Shown: positions 39,935-51,875, numbered from the stretch's first letter. The stretch: 64,000 nt of DNA from Rhodospirillales bacterium (GCA_018971565.1 JAGXAO010000001.1:1-64000); one strand, 5' to 3'. The notes: generated by a model not told the origin, from the letters alone. Made by a program: numbers and translations.

Positions 39935-41419
39935 CTAAAACTCGGCCCAGTCATCCTCACCAGCGGGCATTTTTTTAAAACTGCCGGCAAGGCTGGGGGT
40001 TTTAACCGGCATGGGCATGGCAGGCTTGCTGTAAGCCGGTTTAAACGGTTCTATCTTGGGTTCAAAGCCCAGGTTGAAGCGCCCGATAAGTGATTCCAGC
40101 GCGCCGGCTTCGGCCGAAAGGCCGCGGCTGGCTGCATTAGCTTGCTCAACCATCGCGGTGTTCTGCTGGGCCATCTGGTCCATCTGGCCCATGGCGGTGT
40201 TTACTTCGGCCAAACCGGTGGCTTGAAGTTTCGCGGAATGGGCAATTTCTTCCACCATTTTGTTCAGGGCATCCACCTGCTCAACAATATGCTCAAGCGC
40301 TGCGCCGGTTTCGCCCACAAGCCGCACCCCGGCCACCACCTGCGCGCCGGATGTGGAGATGAGGGACTTTATCTCCTTCGCGGCTTCGGCTGAGCGCTGG
40401 GCCAAAGCCCTAACCTCAGTGGCGACAACAGCAAACCCGCGCCCGGCATCGCCCGCCCGCGCCGCCTCAACCCCCGCATTCAGGGCCAGAAGGTTGGTTT
40501 GGAAGGCGATCTCGTCGATCACGCCGATGATATTGCCAATCTGGCGGGAGGAGGCCTCGATCTCGCTCATCGCGCCCACGGCCTCGCGCATCACGCTGCC
40601 GGAGCGCGCGGCGTCGTCATGCGCGATGTTAACCACCTTCAGCGCATCCTCGGCGCTTGTGGCGGTTTGTTTCACGGTGCCGGTTACGTTGCCCAGGGCC
40701 GATACTGTTTGTTCAAGCGCCGCAGCCTGGCGTTCCGTGCGTTTGGCAAGGTCGTCCGCCGCGCGGGCCATTTCCGTGGCACCGCCGCGCACACCGGAAG
40801 CGTTTTCGCCGATGGATTGCATGGTTTCCTGAAGCTGACCCAGGGCAGCGTTGAAATCTGCCCGCAGGTTTTCGTAAGTGGCGGGAAAAGCTGCGTCCAG
40901 CCGGGAGGCGAGGTTGCCGCTGGCAAGCTGGCCAAGCCCGGCGCCAAGCCGCTTCATCATATCCGCAAGCTCAGCCGCCTGGTGCGCTTCTTCCTGCTCA
41001 CGCATCTGGCGCTGCGTTTCCGCCGTCCGCCGTGCGGCCTCAGCCTCAGCCTCCAGCTTGCGGTTCTGGGCGGCACTCTCTCGAAAATTCGCCAGGGCGG
41101 CGGCCAGGGTGCCCAGTTCGTCTGAGCGGCCCGCGCAGGGTATTCTGGTTTCCATATCTCCACTCGCGAGGCGGTGCACAGCCCCGCTCAAACCCCGCAG
41201 CGTGGTGGTGATGTGGCGGCGGCAAGAGATGGCGGCCATGAGGTACAATACCAGGAGCAGGGCCAGAATGACGGCCAGGACTGGCGCTTCCGTGGTGCTC
41301 ATTTCCAGCCGGACGGGTTGCATGAGCGAAGCAATTATGCCCGTGCCCATCAGGGCCGGCGCAAACAGAAATAACAGGGTCAACTGCCAGGTAATGGACA
41401 GCCGGCGCAGCGCATTCAT
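39935..41419 (-). CDS. Methyl-accepting chemotaxis protein
   Basis: HAMP; signalling hairpin [59 protein letters not shown]-terminus DDWAEF. Confidence 0.95.
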   Translation of the reverse strand: MNALRRLSITWQLTLLFLFAPALMGTGIIASLMQPVRLEMSTTEAPVLAVILALLLVLYLMAAISCRRHITTTLRGLSGAVHRLASGDMETRIPCAGRSDELGTLAAALANFRESAAQNRKLEAEAEAARRTAETQRQMREQEEAHQAAELADMMKRLGAGLGQLASGNLASRLDAAFPATYENLRADFNAALGQLQETMQSIGENASGVRGGATEMARAADDLAKRTERQAAALEQTVSALGNVTGTVKQTATSAEDALKVVNIAHDDAARSGSVMREAVGAMSEIEASSRQIGNIIGVIDEIAFQTNLLALNAGVEAARAGDAGRGFAVVATEVRALAQRSAEAAKEIKSLISTSGAQVVAGVRLVGETGAALEHIVEQVDALNKMVEEIAHSAKLQATGLAEVNTAMGQMDQMAQQNTAMVEQANAASRGLSAEAGALESLIGRFNLGFEPKIEPFKPAYSKPAMPMPVKTPSLAGSFKKMPAGEDDWAEF

Positions 41420-41525
41420 AAACGGTTCCTTTTCGTAAAACAGCCGCGCGGCGCGCGGAGACGTGGTTTAGAAAAGGATGGCCGAAATTTTATAATGCCG
41501 CGTTAATTCTGAATTTGCCGTTCAA

Positions 41526-41541
41526 TGTTCCACGTGGAACA
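41526..41541. promoter_or_regulatory. parS: parS site 2
   Basis: Perfect 16-bp palindrome TGTTCCACGTGGAACA. Confidence 0.9.
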
Positions 41542-41561
41542 TTGCTGGGCCGGGCCGGGTA

Positions 41562-41577
41562 TGTTCCACGTGGAACA
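41562..41577. promoter_or_regulatory. parS: parS site 3
   Basis: Perfect 16-bp palindrome TGTTCCACGTGGAACA, 36 bp after site 2. Confidence 0.9.
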
Positions 41578-41586
41578 TAGCTGGCG

Positions 41587-42465
41587 CTACCTGTTCAGCA
41601 GCGCCAGCAGTGAATCAAGCTGGTCGAGGTCGGCGTAATTGAGGGTAAGCGTGCCGCCTGAACCGTTGAACTTGATGTCTACCCTTAGCCCCAGGCGCTC
41701 AGAGAGGCTTTCCGCCAGGGCGGCGGCCTCGCTGTGGTCTGCCTGATGTTCGCGCGGGATACGCGCCATGAGTTCGGGTGCCAGGGAGCGGCCGGTGTTT
41801 TTGGCCATGGCCTCGGTTTGCCGGACTGAAAGGCCACGCTTGACGATTTCCTGCGCGGCTTTCACTGGCTCCGGATGGGTGAGAAGCGCCTTGGCATGGC
41901 CAAGGGAGATCGCGCCTTCTCGCAGCAAGAGCTGTACGGAGCTGGGCAGAGATAAAAGCCGAACAGCGTTGGTGATATAAGAGCGGGATTTGCCAACGGC
42001 CTCGCCAAGCTGGTCGTGGCTGAGATGGAACTCATCGGTGAGGCGTTTATAGCCCTCGGCTTCTTCCATGGCGTTGAGGTTTTCGCGCTGAAGGTTTTCA
42101 ACCAGTCCGGCGGCCATGGCGTCCGCGTCTGAGAGGGCGCGCACCAGCACCGGAACCTCGTGCAGCATCGCGCGTTGGGAGGCGCGCCACCGGCGCTCGC
42201 CTGCGATGATCTGGTAATGGCCGGGCGCCCCTGGCTTCGGGCGGACCAGAAGCGGTTGCAGAATGCCGCGCTGGGCGATGGAATCAGCCAGCTCCTGCAG
42301 GGCGGTTTCATCCATGGACTGGCGGGGCTGGTAGGGGCTGGGCTCCAGCAGATCCACCGCCAAAAGCTGCACGCCAGCGGCTGAAATGCTGGTGGGCACT
42401 GCGGCTTCGCCCATTAAGGCGGCCAGGCCGCGGGCCAGCGGTTTATGCGAAGGTTTCCCGCTCAT
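41587..42465 (-). CDS. parB: Chromosome partitioning protein ParB
   Basis: LEPSPYQPRQSMDETALQELADSIAQRGILQPLLVRP, YQIIAGERRWRASQRA, HTH LSHDQLGEAVGKSRSYITNAVRLLSLP. Confidence 0.97.
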   Translation of the reverse strand: MSGKPSHKPLARGLAALMGEAAVPTSISAAGVQLLAVDLLEPSPYQPRQSMDETALQELADSIAQRGILQPLLVRPKPGAPGHYQIIAGERRWRASQRAMLHEVPVLVRALSDADAMAAGLVENLQRENLNAMEEAEGYKRLTDEFHLSHDQLGEAVGKSRSYITNAVRLLSLPSSVQLLLREGAISLGHAKALLTHPEPVKAAQEIVKRGLSVRQTEAMAKNTGRSLAPELMARIPREHQADHSEAAALAESLSERLGLRVDIKFNGSGGTLTLNYADLDQLDSLLALLNR

Positions 42466-43259
42466 GCCAGTTCCTTTCTGCCGCGCGCCCGGCGCAAAAA
42501 TTCAGCCGCCAAAGCCAGGTAAGCCTGCGCCCCGGTTGAGCGGAAATCATAAAGCAGGACAGGCACGCCGTGGCTAGGGGCCTCAGTGATGCGGATGTTC
42601 CGGGGAATGGCGGTTTCGAACACTTTGTCTTTGAAATAGGTGCGAACGTCGTTGCTCACCTGTTCGGAGAGGTTGTTGCGCTTATCCGTCATGGTCAGCA
42701 CGATGCCTTCGATCTCCAGTTTCGGGTTCAGGCTGCGTTTGACCATATCGACCGAGCGCATGAGCTGGGAAATACCCTCCAGCGCGAAAAATTCGGCTTG
42801 CAGAGGCACCAGCACGGCATCCGCCGCGACCAGCGCGTTGAGGGTGAGCAGCGCCAGGCCGGGCGGGCAGTCGATAAAAATCACGTCAGCATTGCAGCCT
42901 TGGGCCAGGGCGTCGCGGAGCAGGAAATTGCGGTGTTCCAGCGTGCTGAACTCCATGTCCGCGCCCATGAGATCCGCCACGGCGGGGACGATGGAAAGAT
43001 TTTCGACATTGGAGGGAAGAATTGCGGCTGCCAGCGTGGTGTCGCCAGCTAGCAGGGAATAGGTGCCGCCATTGCGGGCCTCGTGCTCGATGCCAAGCCC
43101 GGTGGAGGCGTTGCCCTGGGGGTCGATATCGATAAGCAGCACCTTCATGCCGCCCACGGCCAGGGCGGCGGCGAGGTTGATGGCCGTGGTGGTTTTGCCG
43201 ACCCCGCCTTTCTGATTGGCGATGGCGATAATTCGCGGCTTTTTATGCGGCTCCGGCAT
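42462..43259 (-). CDS. parA: Chromosome partitioning ATPase ParA
   Basis: [42 protein letters not shown]. Confidence 0.97.
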   Translation of the reverse strand: MPEPHKKPRIIAIANQKGGVGKTTTAINLAAALAVGGMKVLLIDIDPQGNASTGLGIEHEARNGGTYSLLAGDTTLAAAILPSNVENLSIVPAVADLMGADMEFSTLEHRNFLLRDALAQGCNADVIFIDCPPGLALLTLNALVAADAVLVPLQAEFFALEGISQLMRSVDMVKRSLNPKLEIEGIVLTMTDKRNNLSEQVSNDVRTYFKDKVFETAIPRNIRITEAPSHGVPVLLYDFRSTGAQAYLALAAEFLRRARGRKELA

Positions 43260-43815
43260 GGCGGATCTGGCTCACTTTCAAGATACAGCTTTCGCCCCAG
43301 CCGGGTGAGGAAAGGCGCTCAATCTTCGTGTGCCAGAGGGGGGTGGCGAGCGTCAATTCATCTTCCACGCCCTTGCCTTTCGGGAACAGGCAGAAACCTT
43401 CCGGTGTGAGCAAAGGTGAAGCCAGGCCCAGGAGCTTTTCCAACGGCGCCAAAGCGCGGGCGGTGATGAGGGCGGCGGGTTTTACGGGGGCTGATTCGAT
43501 GCGGCAATTATGGATTTTGGCGGCAGCACCAGTCTGGCGGGCGGCTTCCATCAGAAAGGCGGATTTGCGGGAGTCTGATTCTATAAGGTCGAACGGGATG
43601 CCGGTGGCGATGCAGAGCACGAGACCTGGAAACCCGGCGCCGGAGCCGAGGTCGATGGCGCGCGATGTGGTTTTGGGGATGAAGGGGAGCAGGCGCAGGG
43701 AATCCTGCACATGGCGCTCCCAGATATGAGGCTGGTCTGATTTCGAAACGAGGTTGATTTTGGGCGACCATTTTGAGACGAGTGCCGCAAAATGACGGAG
43801 TTTTTCCTCGCTCAT
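43243..43815 (-). CDS. rsmG: 16S rRNA (guanine527-N7)-methyltransferase
   Basis: [30 protein letters not shown]; between parA and mnmG. Confidence 0.95.
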   Translation of the reverse strand: MSEEKLRHFAALVSKWSPKINLVSKSDQPHIWERHVQDSLRLLPFIPKTTSRAIDLGSGAGFPGLVLCIATGIPFDLIESDSRKSAFLMEAARQTGAAAKIHNCRIESAPVKPAALITARALAPLEKLLGLASPLLTPEGFCLFPKGKGVEDELTLATPLWHTKIERLSSPGWGESCILKVSQIRHAGAA

Positions 43816-45521
43816 GCGGCGCGCTGGGTTTTTCGCAAAGCGCCGAAGATGGCGCCCAAAGCGGCGGGGGTCATGGCTTCGATACGGCCAGCGGCGGCGA
43901 GATTTTGCGGGCGCGCGCGTTCCAGCTTCTCGCGCAGTTCGGCGGAGAGGCCGCCGACTTCGGCATAGTTGAAAGCGGCGGGGATTTTGACGGCTTCGTC
44001 TTTTTCCCGCGCGCGGATTTCGGAGTTCTGGCGGGCGATGTAGCCGGCATAAAGCAGGTCAGCGCGGAGGATGTTGGCGGCCCTGCCCTCGCCTTCCGGC
44101 TTGTTTTGAAAAGATGCAATCTGTGCCTTAAGATTTTCGAATGATTGCGCGCGCGTTGTGCCCACGCAGCCCCAATCCAGCCCCTTCTGGGTCAGGCGCA
44201 GCTCGGCATTGTCGGCGCGCAGAAGCAGGCGGTATTCGGCGCGGGAGGTGAACATGCGGTAGGGTTCGGTGACACCCTGGGTGACGAGATCGTCGATAAG
44301 GACGCCGATATAGGCTTCCGACCGGGAGAGATGGACCGCATCAGCACCCCCTGCCCGGCGCGCGGCGTTTAAGCCCGCCATGAGCCCTTGGGCGCCTGCT
44401 TCCTCGTACCCCGTGGTGCCGTTGATCTGACCGGCGAGGAAAAGCCCAGGCAGGGCCTTCAAACTTAGAGAATGGTCGAGGGCGCGGGGGTCGACGTAAT
44501 CATATTCCACCGCGTAGCCGGGGCGCAGGATTTCGGCGTGTTCCAGCCCTGGGATGGTATGGATGAGGGCAAGCTGCACGTCCAGCGGCAAAGAGGTGGA
44601 AATGCCGTTGGGGTAGATTGTGTCATCATCCAGCCCTTCGGGCTCCAGGAAGATCTGGTGGCCAGGTTTTTCAGCGAAGCGGACCACTTTATCCTCGATG
44701 GAGGGGCAGTAGCGCGGGCCGCGCCCGGCGATGTTGCCGCCATAGACCGCTGATTTATGGATGTTTTCCCGGATGACCGCGTGCGTGGCTTCGGTGGTGG
44801 AGGTGATGCGGCAGGAGATCTGCGGGTTGGTGATGCGGGATGTGAGCGCGGAAAACGGCTCGGGCGGGTTTTCGCCTTTGTCCTCGGGGAGGCTATCCCA
44901 ATCGATGCTGGATTTGGCCAGACGCGCGGGTGTGCCGGTTTTCAGGCGGCCCAGCGGCAGGTTGAGACGGTGCAGGTCTGCCGCCAGAGCCCGTGAGGGA
45001 GAATCCCCCGCTCGCCCGCCGGGCTGCATCTGGGTGCCGAAATGCAAGACTCCATTGAGGAAAGTGCCGGTGGTGAGCACGGCGGCGGCGCAGGAGAGGG
45101 TTTTGCCGGAGCCGAGTTTGACCCCGGTGAGGACGCCGTTGGTGACCGCGAACCCGGCGGCTTCATCCTCTAATATTTTGAGGTTGGCCTGCGCGGCGAG
45201 CAGCGCCTGGATGGCGTTGCGGTAGAGCGAGCGGTCTGCCTGGGCGCGGGGGCCGCGCACGGCGGGGCCCTTGGTGCGATTAAGAAGCTTGAAATGGATG
45301 CAGGCGGCATCTGCCGCTTTGGCCATCAGGCCGTCCAGCGCGTCGATCTCGCGGACCAGATGGCCTTTGCCGATGCCGCCAATGGCGGGGTTGCATGACA
45401 TTTCGCCCACGCGGGCAGCACTTTGCGTAACCAGCAGGGTGCGCGCGCCATAGCGTGCGGAAGCCGCGGCGGCTTCCGTGCCCGCATGGCCGCCGCCGAT
45501 GATGATGACATCGTATTCCAT
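43812..45521 (-). CDS. mnmG: tRNA uridine-5-carboxymethylaminomethyl modification enzyme MnmG (GidA)
   Basis: [56 protein letters not shown]. Confidence 0.97.
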   Translation of the reverse strand: MEYDVIIIGGGHAGTEAAAASARYGARTLLVTQSAARVGEMSCNPAIGGIGKGHLVREIDALDGLMAKAADAACIHFKLLNRTKGPAVRGPRAQADRSLYRNAIQALLAAQANLKILEDEAAGFAVTNGVLTGVKLGSGKTLSCAAAVLTTGTFLNGVLHFGTQMQPGGRAGDSPSRALAADLHRLNLPLGRLKTGTPARLAKSSIDWDSLPEDKGENPPEPFSALTSRITNPQISCRITSTTEATHAVIRENIHKSAVYGGNIAGRGPRYCPSIEDKVVRFAEKPGHQIFLEPEGLDDDTIYPNGISTSLPLDVQLALIHTIPGLEHAEILRPGYAVEYDYVDPRALDHSLSLKALPGLFLAGQINGTTGYEEAGAQGLMAGLNAARRAGGADAVHLSRSEAYIGVLIDDLVTQGVTEPYRMFTSRAEYRLLLRADNAELRLTQKGLDWGCVGTTRAQSFENLKAQIASFQNKPEGEGRAANILRADLLYAGYIARQNSEIRAREKDEAVKIPAAFNYAEVGGLSAELREKLERARPQNLAAAGRIEAMTPAALGAIFGALRKTQRAA

Positions 45522-45692
45522 GCGCGGGGTTTAGCGAAAGCCGAGCCAAAACGCCAAGGGTTTCAGGAGATGGTAAGGTGCTGGGCCTTAATGTTGCCAC
45601 ATGTTTGCCGGAAGCGGCGCGCGCGCGTTTAGGCATTTGAACCGCCTGGGCAGGTACCTATATCTCGAGGATCGTAGAGGAGTTTTTGCGCG

Positions 45693-46277
45693 TTGAAGCA
45701 GGCGGCGAGTGGAGAGCAGGGACGGATGTGCGCGAAGAGCGCGCAAGCGCGCCCCGCCGCGGATTGCGGGGATCTGCCGTTTCTTATCAAACGTGACGGA
45801 AGCTGGCTGTATAAAGGCAGCCCGATTGCCCGTAAGCCCATGATTTGCTTGTTTTCGACCGTGCTGACGCGAGACGAGGCCGGAAAATATATCCTGGAAA
45901 CTCCGGCGGAGCGCGGGCAGATAGAGGTTGAGGATGCGCCGTTTCTGGCGGTGGAGCTGGAATGGAACGGCAGCGGAAGGGAGCAGGTGCTGTGTTTCCG
46001 CACAAATGTAGACCAATGCGTGACGGCGGGGCGGGAGCACCCCATCCGGATTTCTCACGATTTGCTGAGTTGCGAGCCAACGCCCTATCTTCATATTCGT
46101 GATGGCAAAGGCAGATTCCCGATTGAGGCGCGGATTAACCGCGCAACCTATTACGAGCTGGTGGCGCTGGCCGAGCCGGGAATTGTTAATGGGCGCAAGG
46201 TGCTGGGGGTGTGGAGCCAGGGCGTGTTTTTCCCGCTGGGAGATATGCCGAATTGCCGGGATGCCGATTGCGCGTAA
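45693..46277 (+). CDS. DUF1285 domain-containing protein
   Basis: FLIKRDGSWLYKGSPIARKPMICLFSTVLTRDEAGKYILETPAERGQIEVEDAPFLAVELE. Confidence 0.85.
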   Translation: MKQAASGEQGRMCAKSAQARPAADCGDLPFLIKRDGSWLYKGSPIARKPMICLFSTVLTRDEAGKYILETPAERGQIEVEDAPFLAVELEWNGSGREQVLCFRTNVDQCVTAGREHPIRISHDLLSCEPTPYLHIRDGKGRFPIEARINRATYYELVALAEPGIVNGRKVLGVWSQGVFFPLGDMPNCRDADCA

Positions 46278-46292
46278 GCCGGGTGGCGCCCC

Positions 46293-46850
46293 ATGAAGGC
46301 TGAGGTGCTGCGGGCGGCTTTTCCACAAGGGTTTGCCTATAGAAATTTACAACAGGGGCGCTTGCGCGCGGCGGCGGTGCTGGTGGCCCTGGAGCCAGGG
46401 AACGGCGTGTGGCTGACGCGGCGCAGTACGCGCATGACGGCCCATCCGGGGCAGGTTTCCTTTCCTGGGGGGAAGATTGAGCCCTATGACGTCACCCCTG
46501 AGGCTGGGGCCTTGCGGGAGGCGCAAGAAGAGATTGGCCTGGAGCCGGCACGGGCGGAAATTCTGGGCCGGATGGATGATTACGTGACCGGCACCGGGTT
46601 TCATATTGCCCCGGTGGTGGCGCTGGTGCCTGAAAAAGTGGCCTTATTGCCCGCCACCGAGGAGGTGGAAGAGCTGTTTGTTCTGCCGTTCTCGGTTTTG
46701 CTGAACCCGGAATACCCCGCGCGCCGGAGAGCTGTGGGCCAGGTGGGCTTGAGGGAGTTCTGGGTGTGGCCGCATGAGGACCATGTGATCTGGGGTGCCA
46801 CGGCGGAGATGCTCTACCGCGTGGCGATGCGGTTGCGGGGTGTTGCGTGA
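46293..46850 (+). CDS. NUDIX hydrolase, CoA pyrophosphatase-like
   Basis: Nudix box GGKIEPYDVTPEAGALREAQEEIGL, preceded by TRRSTRMTAHPGQVSFPGGK. Confidence 0.92.
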   Translation: MKAEVLRAAFPQGFAYRNLQQGRLRAAAVLVALEPGNGVWLTRRSTRMTAHPGQVSFPGGKIEPYDVTPEAGALREAQEEIGLEPARAEILGRMDDYVTGTGFHIAPVVALVPEKVALLPATEEVEELFVLPFSVLLNPEYPARRRAVGQVGLREFWVWPHEDHVIWGATAEMLYRVAMRLRGVA

Positions 46851-47977
46851 TTGAACTGCCGGGCATGGAGGAGGTTTGGGCGGCACTGCCGGAGGCGCGG
46901 ATGGTGGGTGGCGCGGTGCGCGACATGCTGGCGGGCCGGGCGGTGGCGGATGTGGATTTTGCCTCGCCATTGAAGCCTGAAGAGGTGATGGCGCGGGCAA
47001 AGGCCATGGGCCTGAAGGCGGTGCCGACCGGGGTGGAGCACGGCACGGTGACGCTGGTGGCGGCGGGGCGCGGGTTTGAGGTGACGAGCCTGCGCCGGGA
47101 TGTGGAAACGGACGGGCGGCACGCGGTTGTGGCCTTTACCGATGACTGGCGTGAGGATGCGGCGCGGCGGGATTTTACCATCAACGCGATGAGCTGCACG
47201 CAGGGCGGCGAGGTTTTCGATTATTTCGGCGGGCAAGCGGATCTGGCGGCCGGGATTGTGCGGTTTGTGGGGGCGCCTGGTGCGCGGATTGCCGAGGATT
47301 ATTTAAGGATTTTGCGGTTCTTCCGCTTCTTCGCGCGTTATGGGCAAGGTGGACCCGATGCCGGGGCGGTGGTGGCGGTTGCGGCGGGACGCGAGGGGTT
47401 GCGGCAGCTTTCCGTGGAGCGGGTTTGGGCCGAGCTGAAGAAGATTTTGGTGGCCCCTGCCCCGCTGGCTTCTGTGGAATTGATGCGGCAAACCGGCGTG
47501 CTGGAGATGGTGTTGCCGGGGGCGAAGCCGGAGCGGCTGGCGGCGCTGCTGAGGCGTGGGGCGCCGGGTGATGCGCTGTTGCGAGTGGCGGCGCTGACGG
47601 ATGAGGATTTTGCCGGGCGGTTGCGGTTGAGCGGTGCCGAGGCGGAGATGCTGGTGGGCTGGCGTAAGCCGTTTGCGTTGAGGTTGGAGGATGACGACGC
47701 GGCGTTGCGCCGGGCGCTGGCGGATGAGGCGCGTGAGGTGCTGATGGGCCAGAGCTGGCTGTGGGGCGGCGGCGGTGCTGGCTGGGCCCGGCTGCGGGAC
47801 CGGCTGGCGGGCATGGAAAGGCCGGTGTTTCCGCTGCAGGGCCGGGATTTGCTTGCGTTGGGGGTGGAGCCGGGTCCGAGGATTGGGGAGATTCTGGCGG
47901 CGGCGCGTCGGTGGTGGATGGAAGGCGGCTGCGTGGCGGACAGGGCGGCGTGTTTGGGAGTTGTGCGAGCGCTCTAA
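46847..47977 (+). CDS. CCA tRNA nucleotidyltransferase/poly(A) polymerase family
   Basis: [77 protein letters not shown]. Confidence 0.93.
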   Translation: MIELPGMEEVWAALPEARMVGGAVRDMLAGRAVADVDFASPLKPEEVMARAKAMGLKAVPTGVEHGTVTLVAAGRGFEVTSLRRDVETDGRHAVVAFTDDWREDAARRDFTINAMSCTQGGEVFDYFGGQADLAAGIVRFVGAPGARIAEDYLRILRFFRFFARYGQGGPDAGAVVAVAAGREGLRQLSVERVWAELKKILVAPAPLASVELMRQTGVLEMVLPGAKPERLAALLRRGAPGDALLRVAALTDEDFAGRLRLSGAEAEMLVGWRKPFALRLEDDDAALRRALADEAREVLMGQSWLWGGGGAGWARLRDRLAGMERPVFPLQGRDLLALGVEPGPRIGEILAAARRWWMEGGCVADRAACLGVVRAL

Positions 47978-49866
47978 ACCGCGATGCGCACACCGAGTTC
48001 GACCACGCGGTCTGACGGGATGCGGAAGAATTCCGTGGCGGTGATGGCGTTGCGGGACATGAACAGGAACAGCCAGCGGCGGATGAAGCGCAGCTTGGGT
48101 ACAGAGGCTGGGACCACGGTTTCCCGGCCGAGGAAATAGCTGGTCTGCATGGGTTTGAACTCGATACCCTGGCCGGTGAGGCTTTCCAGCGCACGGGGGA
48201 CGTTCGGGCTTTCCATGAAGCCGTAATAGAGGGTGACTTTATAGATGCCGGGTGAGGCTTCCTCGACCCTGATACGTTCGCCCGGGCTGGCCTGCGGCAC
48301 ATCCAGATTGCGGACGGTGAGGAAGAAAACCTGCTCGTGCAGCACCTTATTGTGTTTGAGGTTGTGAAGCAGGGCGTTGGGCACGTAGTCCAGATTGCCG
48401 GTCATGAACACGGCGGTGCCGGGGACGCGCACAATGCGCGATTGCGGCAGCCGGTTGAGGAAGGTGGAGAGGGGCAGGCTGTCCTGCATCCAGCGGGCGA
48501 GGATGAGAGAGCGGCCGCGCCGCCAGGTGGTCATCACCAGGATGATGGTGAAGCCGATGGCGAGCGGCACCCACCCGCCCTCGACAATTTTTAGTGAATT
48601 GGCGGAGAAGAAGGCGAGGTCTACCACGCCGATGAGGCCGAACACGGCCAGGGTGGAGATGCGCGACCAGCCGAACTGGCGGCGGTAGACGAAGGCGGCC
48701 AGCGTGTTGTCGCATAAAAACGTGCCGGTGACGGCGATGCCGTAAGCCGAGGCCAGATTGGAAGAGGAGCGGAAGGTGAGCACCAGCAGGAGCACGCCGA
48801 TGGCGAGGATGGTGTTGATCTGGGGCACGTAGATCTGGCCCTGTTCTGTTTCGCTGGTGTGGCGGATTTCCATGCGCGGCAGCAGGCCGAGCTGCACACA
48901 CATGCGAGAGACCGAAAAAGCGCCGGAAATGACGGCCTGGCTGGCGATGACCGTGGCCAGCGTGGCAAGCAGGATGAGCGGCACCTGCAGGACATGTGGG
49001 GCGAGCTTGTAGAACGGGTTGCTGCCGGCGGCGGGATTGGCGATGACCAGCGCGCCCTGGCCGTAATAATTCAGCAGCAGGCAGGGCAGCACGAAAAACA
49101 CCCAGGAGACCCGGATGGGCTTGCGGCCGAAATGGCTCATATCCGCATAAAGGGCCTCTGCCCCGGTGACGGCCAGCACCACCGCGCCCAGAACCAGGAA
49201 GGCCATGCGGTCGTGCCGGATGATGAAGCTGGCGCCGAACCAGGGATTGAGGGCGATGAAGACGCCGGGGTGATGGATGATCTGGCTGAGGCCCAACGCG
49301 CCGATGCTGAGGAACCAGAGCGCCATGACCGGCCCGAACGCCCGGCCAACGGCGGCGGTGCCGTGGCGCTGGATGACGAAAAGCACGATGATGACGGCGA
49401 TGGCGATGGGCAGAACAAGCGCGCCAAGATTGGGGGCGACGACCTCGATGCCCTCAACCGCGGAGAGGATGGAGATGGCCGGGGTGATGACGCCATCGCC
49501 AAAAAACAGCCCGGCGCCGACGATGCCGACAAGACCGGCGGCGACGCGCGTACGCTCACTGCGGGCGACGCGGCTGGCCAGAGCCATGAGCGAGAGGGTG
49601 CCGCCTTCTCCGTTATTGTCGGCCCGCATGATGAAGATGACGTATTTCAGCGTGACGGTGATGATGAGCGCCCAGGTGATGAGGGAGAGGACGCCGAGAA
49701 CATCCTCTGGCACCAGATGATTGCCGCTGAAATAAGAAAGGCAGGTTTGCAGCGCGTAGAGCGGGCTGGTGCCGATGTCGCCATAGACCACGCCGAGGAC
49801 GCCGATGAGAGCCGTGAGCCGGAGTTTTTCAGCCGTTCCGTCTTGTTGAACCAAGCTGGAGGTCAT
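47974..49866 (-). CDS. kup: Low-affinity potassium transporter Kup
   Basis: [73 protein letters not shown]. Confidence 0.96.
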   Translation of the reverse strand: MTSSLVQQDGTAEKLRLTALIGVLGVVYGDIGTSPLYALQTCLSYFSGNHLVPEDVLGVLSLITWALIITVTLKYVIFIMRADNNGEGGTLSLMALASRVARSERTRVAAGLVGIVGAGLFFGDGVITPAISILSAVEGIEVVAPNLGALVLPIAIAVIIVLFVIQRHGTAAVGRAFGPVMALWFLSIGALGLSQIIHHPGVFIALNPWFGASFIIRHDRMAFLVLGAVVLAVTGAEALYADMSHFGRKPIRVSWVFFVLPCLLLNYYGQGALVIANPAAGSNPFYKLAPHVLQVPLILLATLATVIASQAVISGAFSVSRMCVQLGLLPRMEIRHTSETEQGQIYVPQINTILAIGVLLLVLTFRSSSNLASAYGIAVTGTFLCDNTLAAFVYRRQFGWSRISTLAVFGLIGVVDLAFFSANSLKIVEGGWVPLAIGFTIILVMTTWRRGRSLILARWMQDSLPLSTFLNRLPQSRIVRVPGTAVFMTGNLDYVPNALLHNLKHNKVLHEQVFFLTVRNLDVPQASPGERIRVEEASPGIYKVTLYYGFMESPNVPRALESLTGQGIEFKPMQTSYFLGRETVVPASVPKLRFIRRWLFLFMSRNAITATEFFRIPSDRVVELGVRIAV

Positions 49867-49935
49867 CAGACTTTCCTTATCGTCACGTCGCAGCCTCTAG
49901 CCGTTTGCTCGCATGCGGACAAGGCGGCCGGGATT

Positions 49936-51033
49936 TCAGGCGGCGGGCGGTTTGGGCAGCAACAGATAGAGTTGGCCGGGTTGGCGCATGGAGCCCGCGG
50001 TTTCCTCGGCGTCTGGCCCGGCGCCGAAGAAGATGTCCGCCCGGTCTGGCCCGTGAATGCCGCCGCCAGTGTCCTGCGTGATGGTGAGCAGGTTCATGGC
50101 CGCACCGGTGATAGGGTCTGTTGTGGCGACAAAAAGCGGCGCACCGAGGGGTATGGCGGATTTATCGATGGCGGTGGAACGTTCGGCCGTGAGCGGCACG
50201 CCGAGCGCGCCGGGTGCGCCCTCGTTGGAGGGCAGCGGGCCGAGGGGGCTGAGAAACACGTAGCGGGCGTTTTGCTCCATGACGGATTGGGCTTGGCCCG
50301 GGTGGGATTTGAGCCAGGCGGAGATGGATTGGTAGCTGACATCATTGGGCTGGAGCGCGCCCATCTGTTCCAGCACGCGGCCGATTGGGGTGTAGGGCTG
50401 GCCGTTCTGGCCAGCGAAGCCGACGCGCAGGATGTTGCCGTCTGGCAGGAGGATGCGGCCCGAGCCCTGGATTTGCAGCATGAAGGCGTCAACCGGGTTG
50501 GTGACATAGGCCGTGACCGGCACCTTGCGGTGAAGGGCACCGGCATCGATTGCCGCGCGGGGAAGGCTGGCGAGGGACGCGGTGGCGGGCATGGCGTAGA
50601 GCGGCACATGATAGCCGGGGCGTTCATTTTTCGAGCCTGGAACTTCAGGTTCGAAATAGCCGGTGATGAGTGCCTGGCCGGGAATGGCATAGGCGGTGAA
50701 CCAGCTTGTGAAGAATTTTTGTGCGGCAGGGTTGTTGCCCGGAGCGACGGCTTGCGCGGCTGTGCAGGCCGGTTGCCAGAGCCCGGCCTGGCCGGCGAGT
50801 GCCTGCGCAAGGCCGGAGCCGCCTAGTGGTGAGTCGGGCGGCATTAGCAGGATGGCCTTGCAGCTGGTGACGAAGCTGGCGAGAGCGGCCGAGGCGTTGT
50901 TTTGTTGCCAGCCGGGGAGGCTGGTGACGGGGACCATGCGCCCTGGCGGGGCGTAAGCGCCGGTTTGGGCCTGCTGCTGGGCGGTGCAGGCGCCCAGGGC
51001 CAGGGTGGCAGCAAGAGTGAGAAAGCGGCGCAT
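49936..51033 (-). CDS. mltA: Membrane-bound lytic murein transglycosylase A
   Basis: ALITGYFEPEVPGSK, DAFMLQIQGSGRILLPDGNILRVGFAGQNGQPYTPIGRVL; lipoprotein signal LALGACTAQ. Start trimmed to 51033. Confidence 0.92.
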   Translation of the reverse strand: MRRFLTLAATLALGACTAQQQAQTGAYAPPGRMVPVTSLPGWQQNNASAALASFVTSCKAILLMPPDSPLGGSGLAQALAGQAGLWQPACTAAQAVAPGNNPAAQKFFTSWFTAYAIPGQALITGYFEPEVPGSKNERPGYHVPLYAMPATASLASLPRAAIDAGALHRKVPVTAYVTNPVDAFMLQIQGSGRILLPDGNILRVGFAGQNGQPYTPIGRVLEQMGALQPNDVSYQSISAWLKSHPGQAQSVMEQNARYVFLSPLGPLPSNEGAPGALGVPLTAERSTAIDKSAIPLGAPLFVATTDPITGAAMNLLTITQDTGGGIHGPDRADIFFGAGPDAEETAGSMRQPGQLYLLLPKPPAA

Positions 51034-51037
51034 GGCG

Positions 51038-51739
51038 TTAACCGCTGCGCGCCGCCGAGAGGCGCCAGGCGGGGTCTTTGCCGCGCAGATCGCGCTCAAA
51101 GGTCCAGATGTCGCAGAGATCAGCCTGTTCGCCGCTGCCTGGGAGAGGGTTGCCTGCCGCATCCAGCTGTTGGGTGAACTGGGTGGAGAGGAACCGGATG
51201 ATGACGGCCGCGAGGTCCCCGGAAATCTGTGCGTCTTCAATGCTGACGGAGCGGATGGATTTGATTTCGGTGCGAGGCTGCTCACCTGATGGCCCGCGTG
51301 CCGAAATGGCGGCTTCGAACGTTTGGTAGACATGCGGGGTGAGCAGGGATTGCAGGGTTGTGCGGTCACCCGCGGAGAAAGCGGTGACGATGCTGCGGAA
51401 AGCGGCTTCGGCGTGGGTGAGGAATTCCGGCGGGTCGAATTGAGGGTCGCGGTTGACGATCTGCATCAGGCGCTGGCCAAGTGCTGATTGCGGGTCTGGG
51501 ATGGTGCGGCCAGGTGCTGAGGCGGGCAATACCTGGCCATCGATGACCGGACCTGACTGGGGGCCGGGCGCCATGCCGGGGTGGAAGGGCGGTTTTTCGA
51601 ACCCGATGCGTTTGCCCAGAACCGAGCGCAGGCGAAGGACAAGAAAGATCGCGATGCCCGCGAAAATTACCAGGACGACGGGAAAGCCGCCGAGCGATTG
51701 GAGTGCGTTACCGGCCACGGTTATCCTCTGTTCCCTCAT
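51038..51739 (-). CDS. Tim44/TimA domain protein
   Basis: N-terminal TM helix, then DPQFDPPEFLTHAEAAFRSIVTAFSAGDRTTLQSLLTPHVYQTFEAAI. Start trimmed to 51739. Confidence 0.88.
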   Translation of the reverse strand: MREQRITVAGNALQSLGGFPVVLVIFAGIAIFLVLRLRSVLGKRIGFEKPPFHPGMAPGPQSGPVIDGQVLPASAPGRTIPDPQSALGQRLMQIVNRDPQFDPPEFLTHAEAAFRSIVTAFSAGDRTTLQSLLTPHVYQTFEAAISARGPSGEQPRTEIKSIRSVSIEDAQISGDLAAVIIRFLSTQFTQQLDAAGNPLPGSGEQADLCDIWTFERDLRGKDPAWRLSAARSG

Positions 51740-51875
51740 AGATTGACGCAACGCGCCCCGGCGCGCAACCCAGGCGCTTGAGAACAAGATTGCAGCGGGG
51801 CGGCTGTTGGCGCGCGGCCAGACATATGTTGCAATGGGGCTGGCCGGCAAGCCGGATAATCTTGAAGGAATTTTC

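Noticed and set aside
48859-50826. 655-aa + strand ORF opposite kup and mltA
   Set aside because: Asp/Gly/His-rich shadow frame spanning two well-recognised minus-strand genes.
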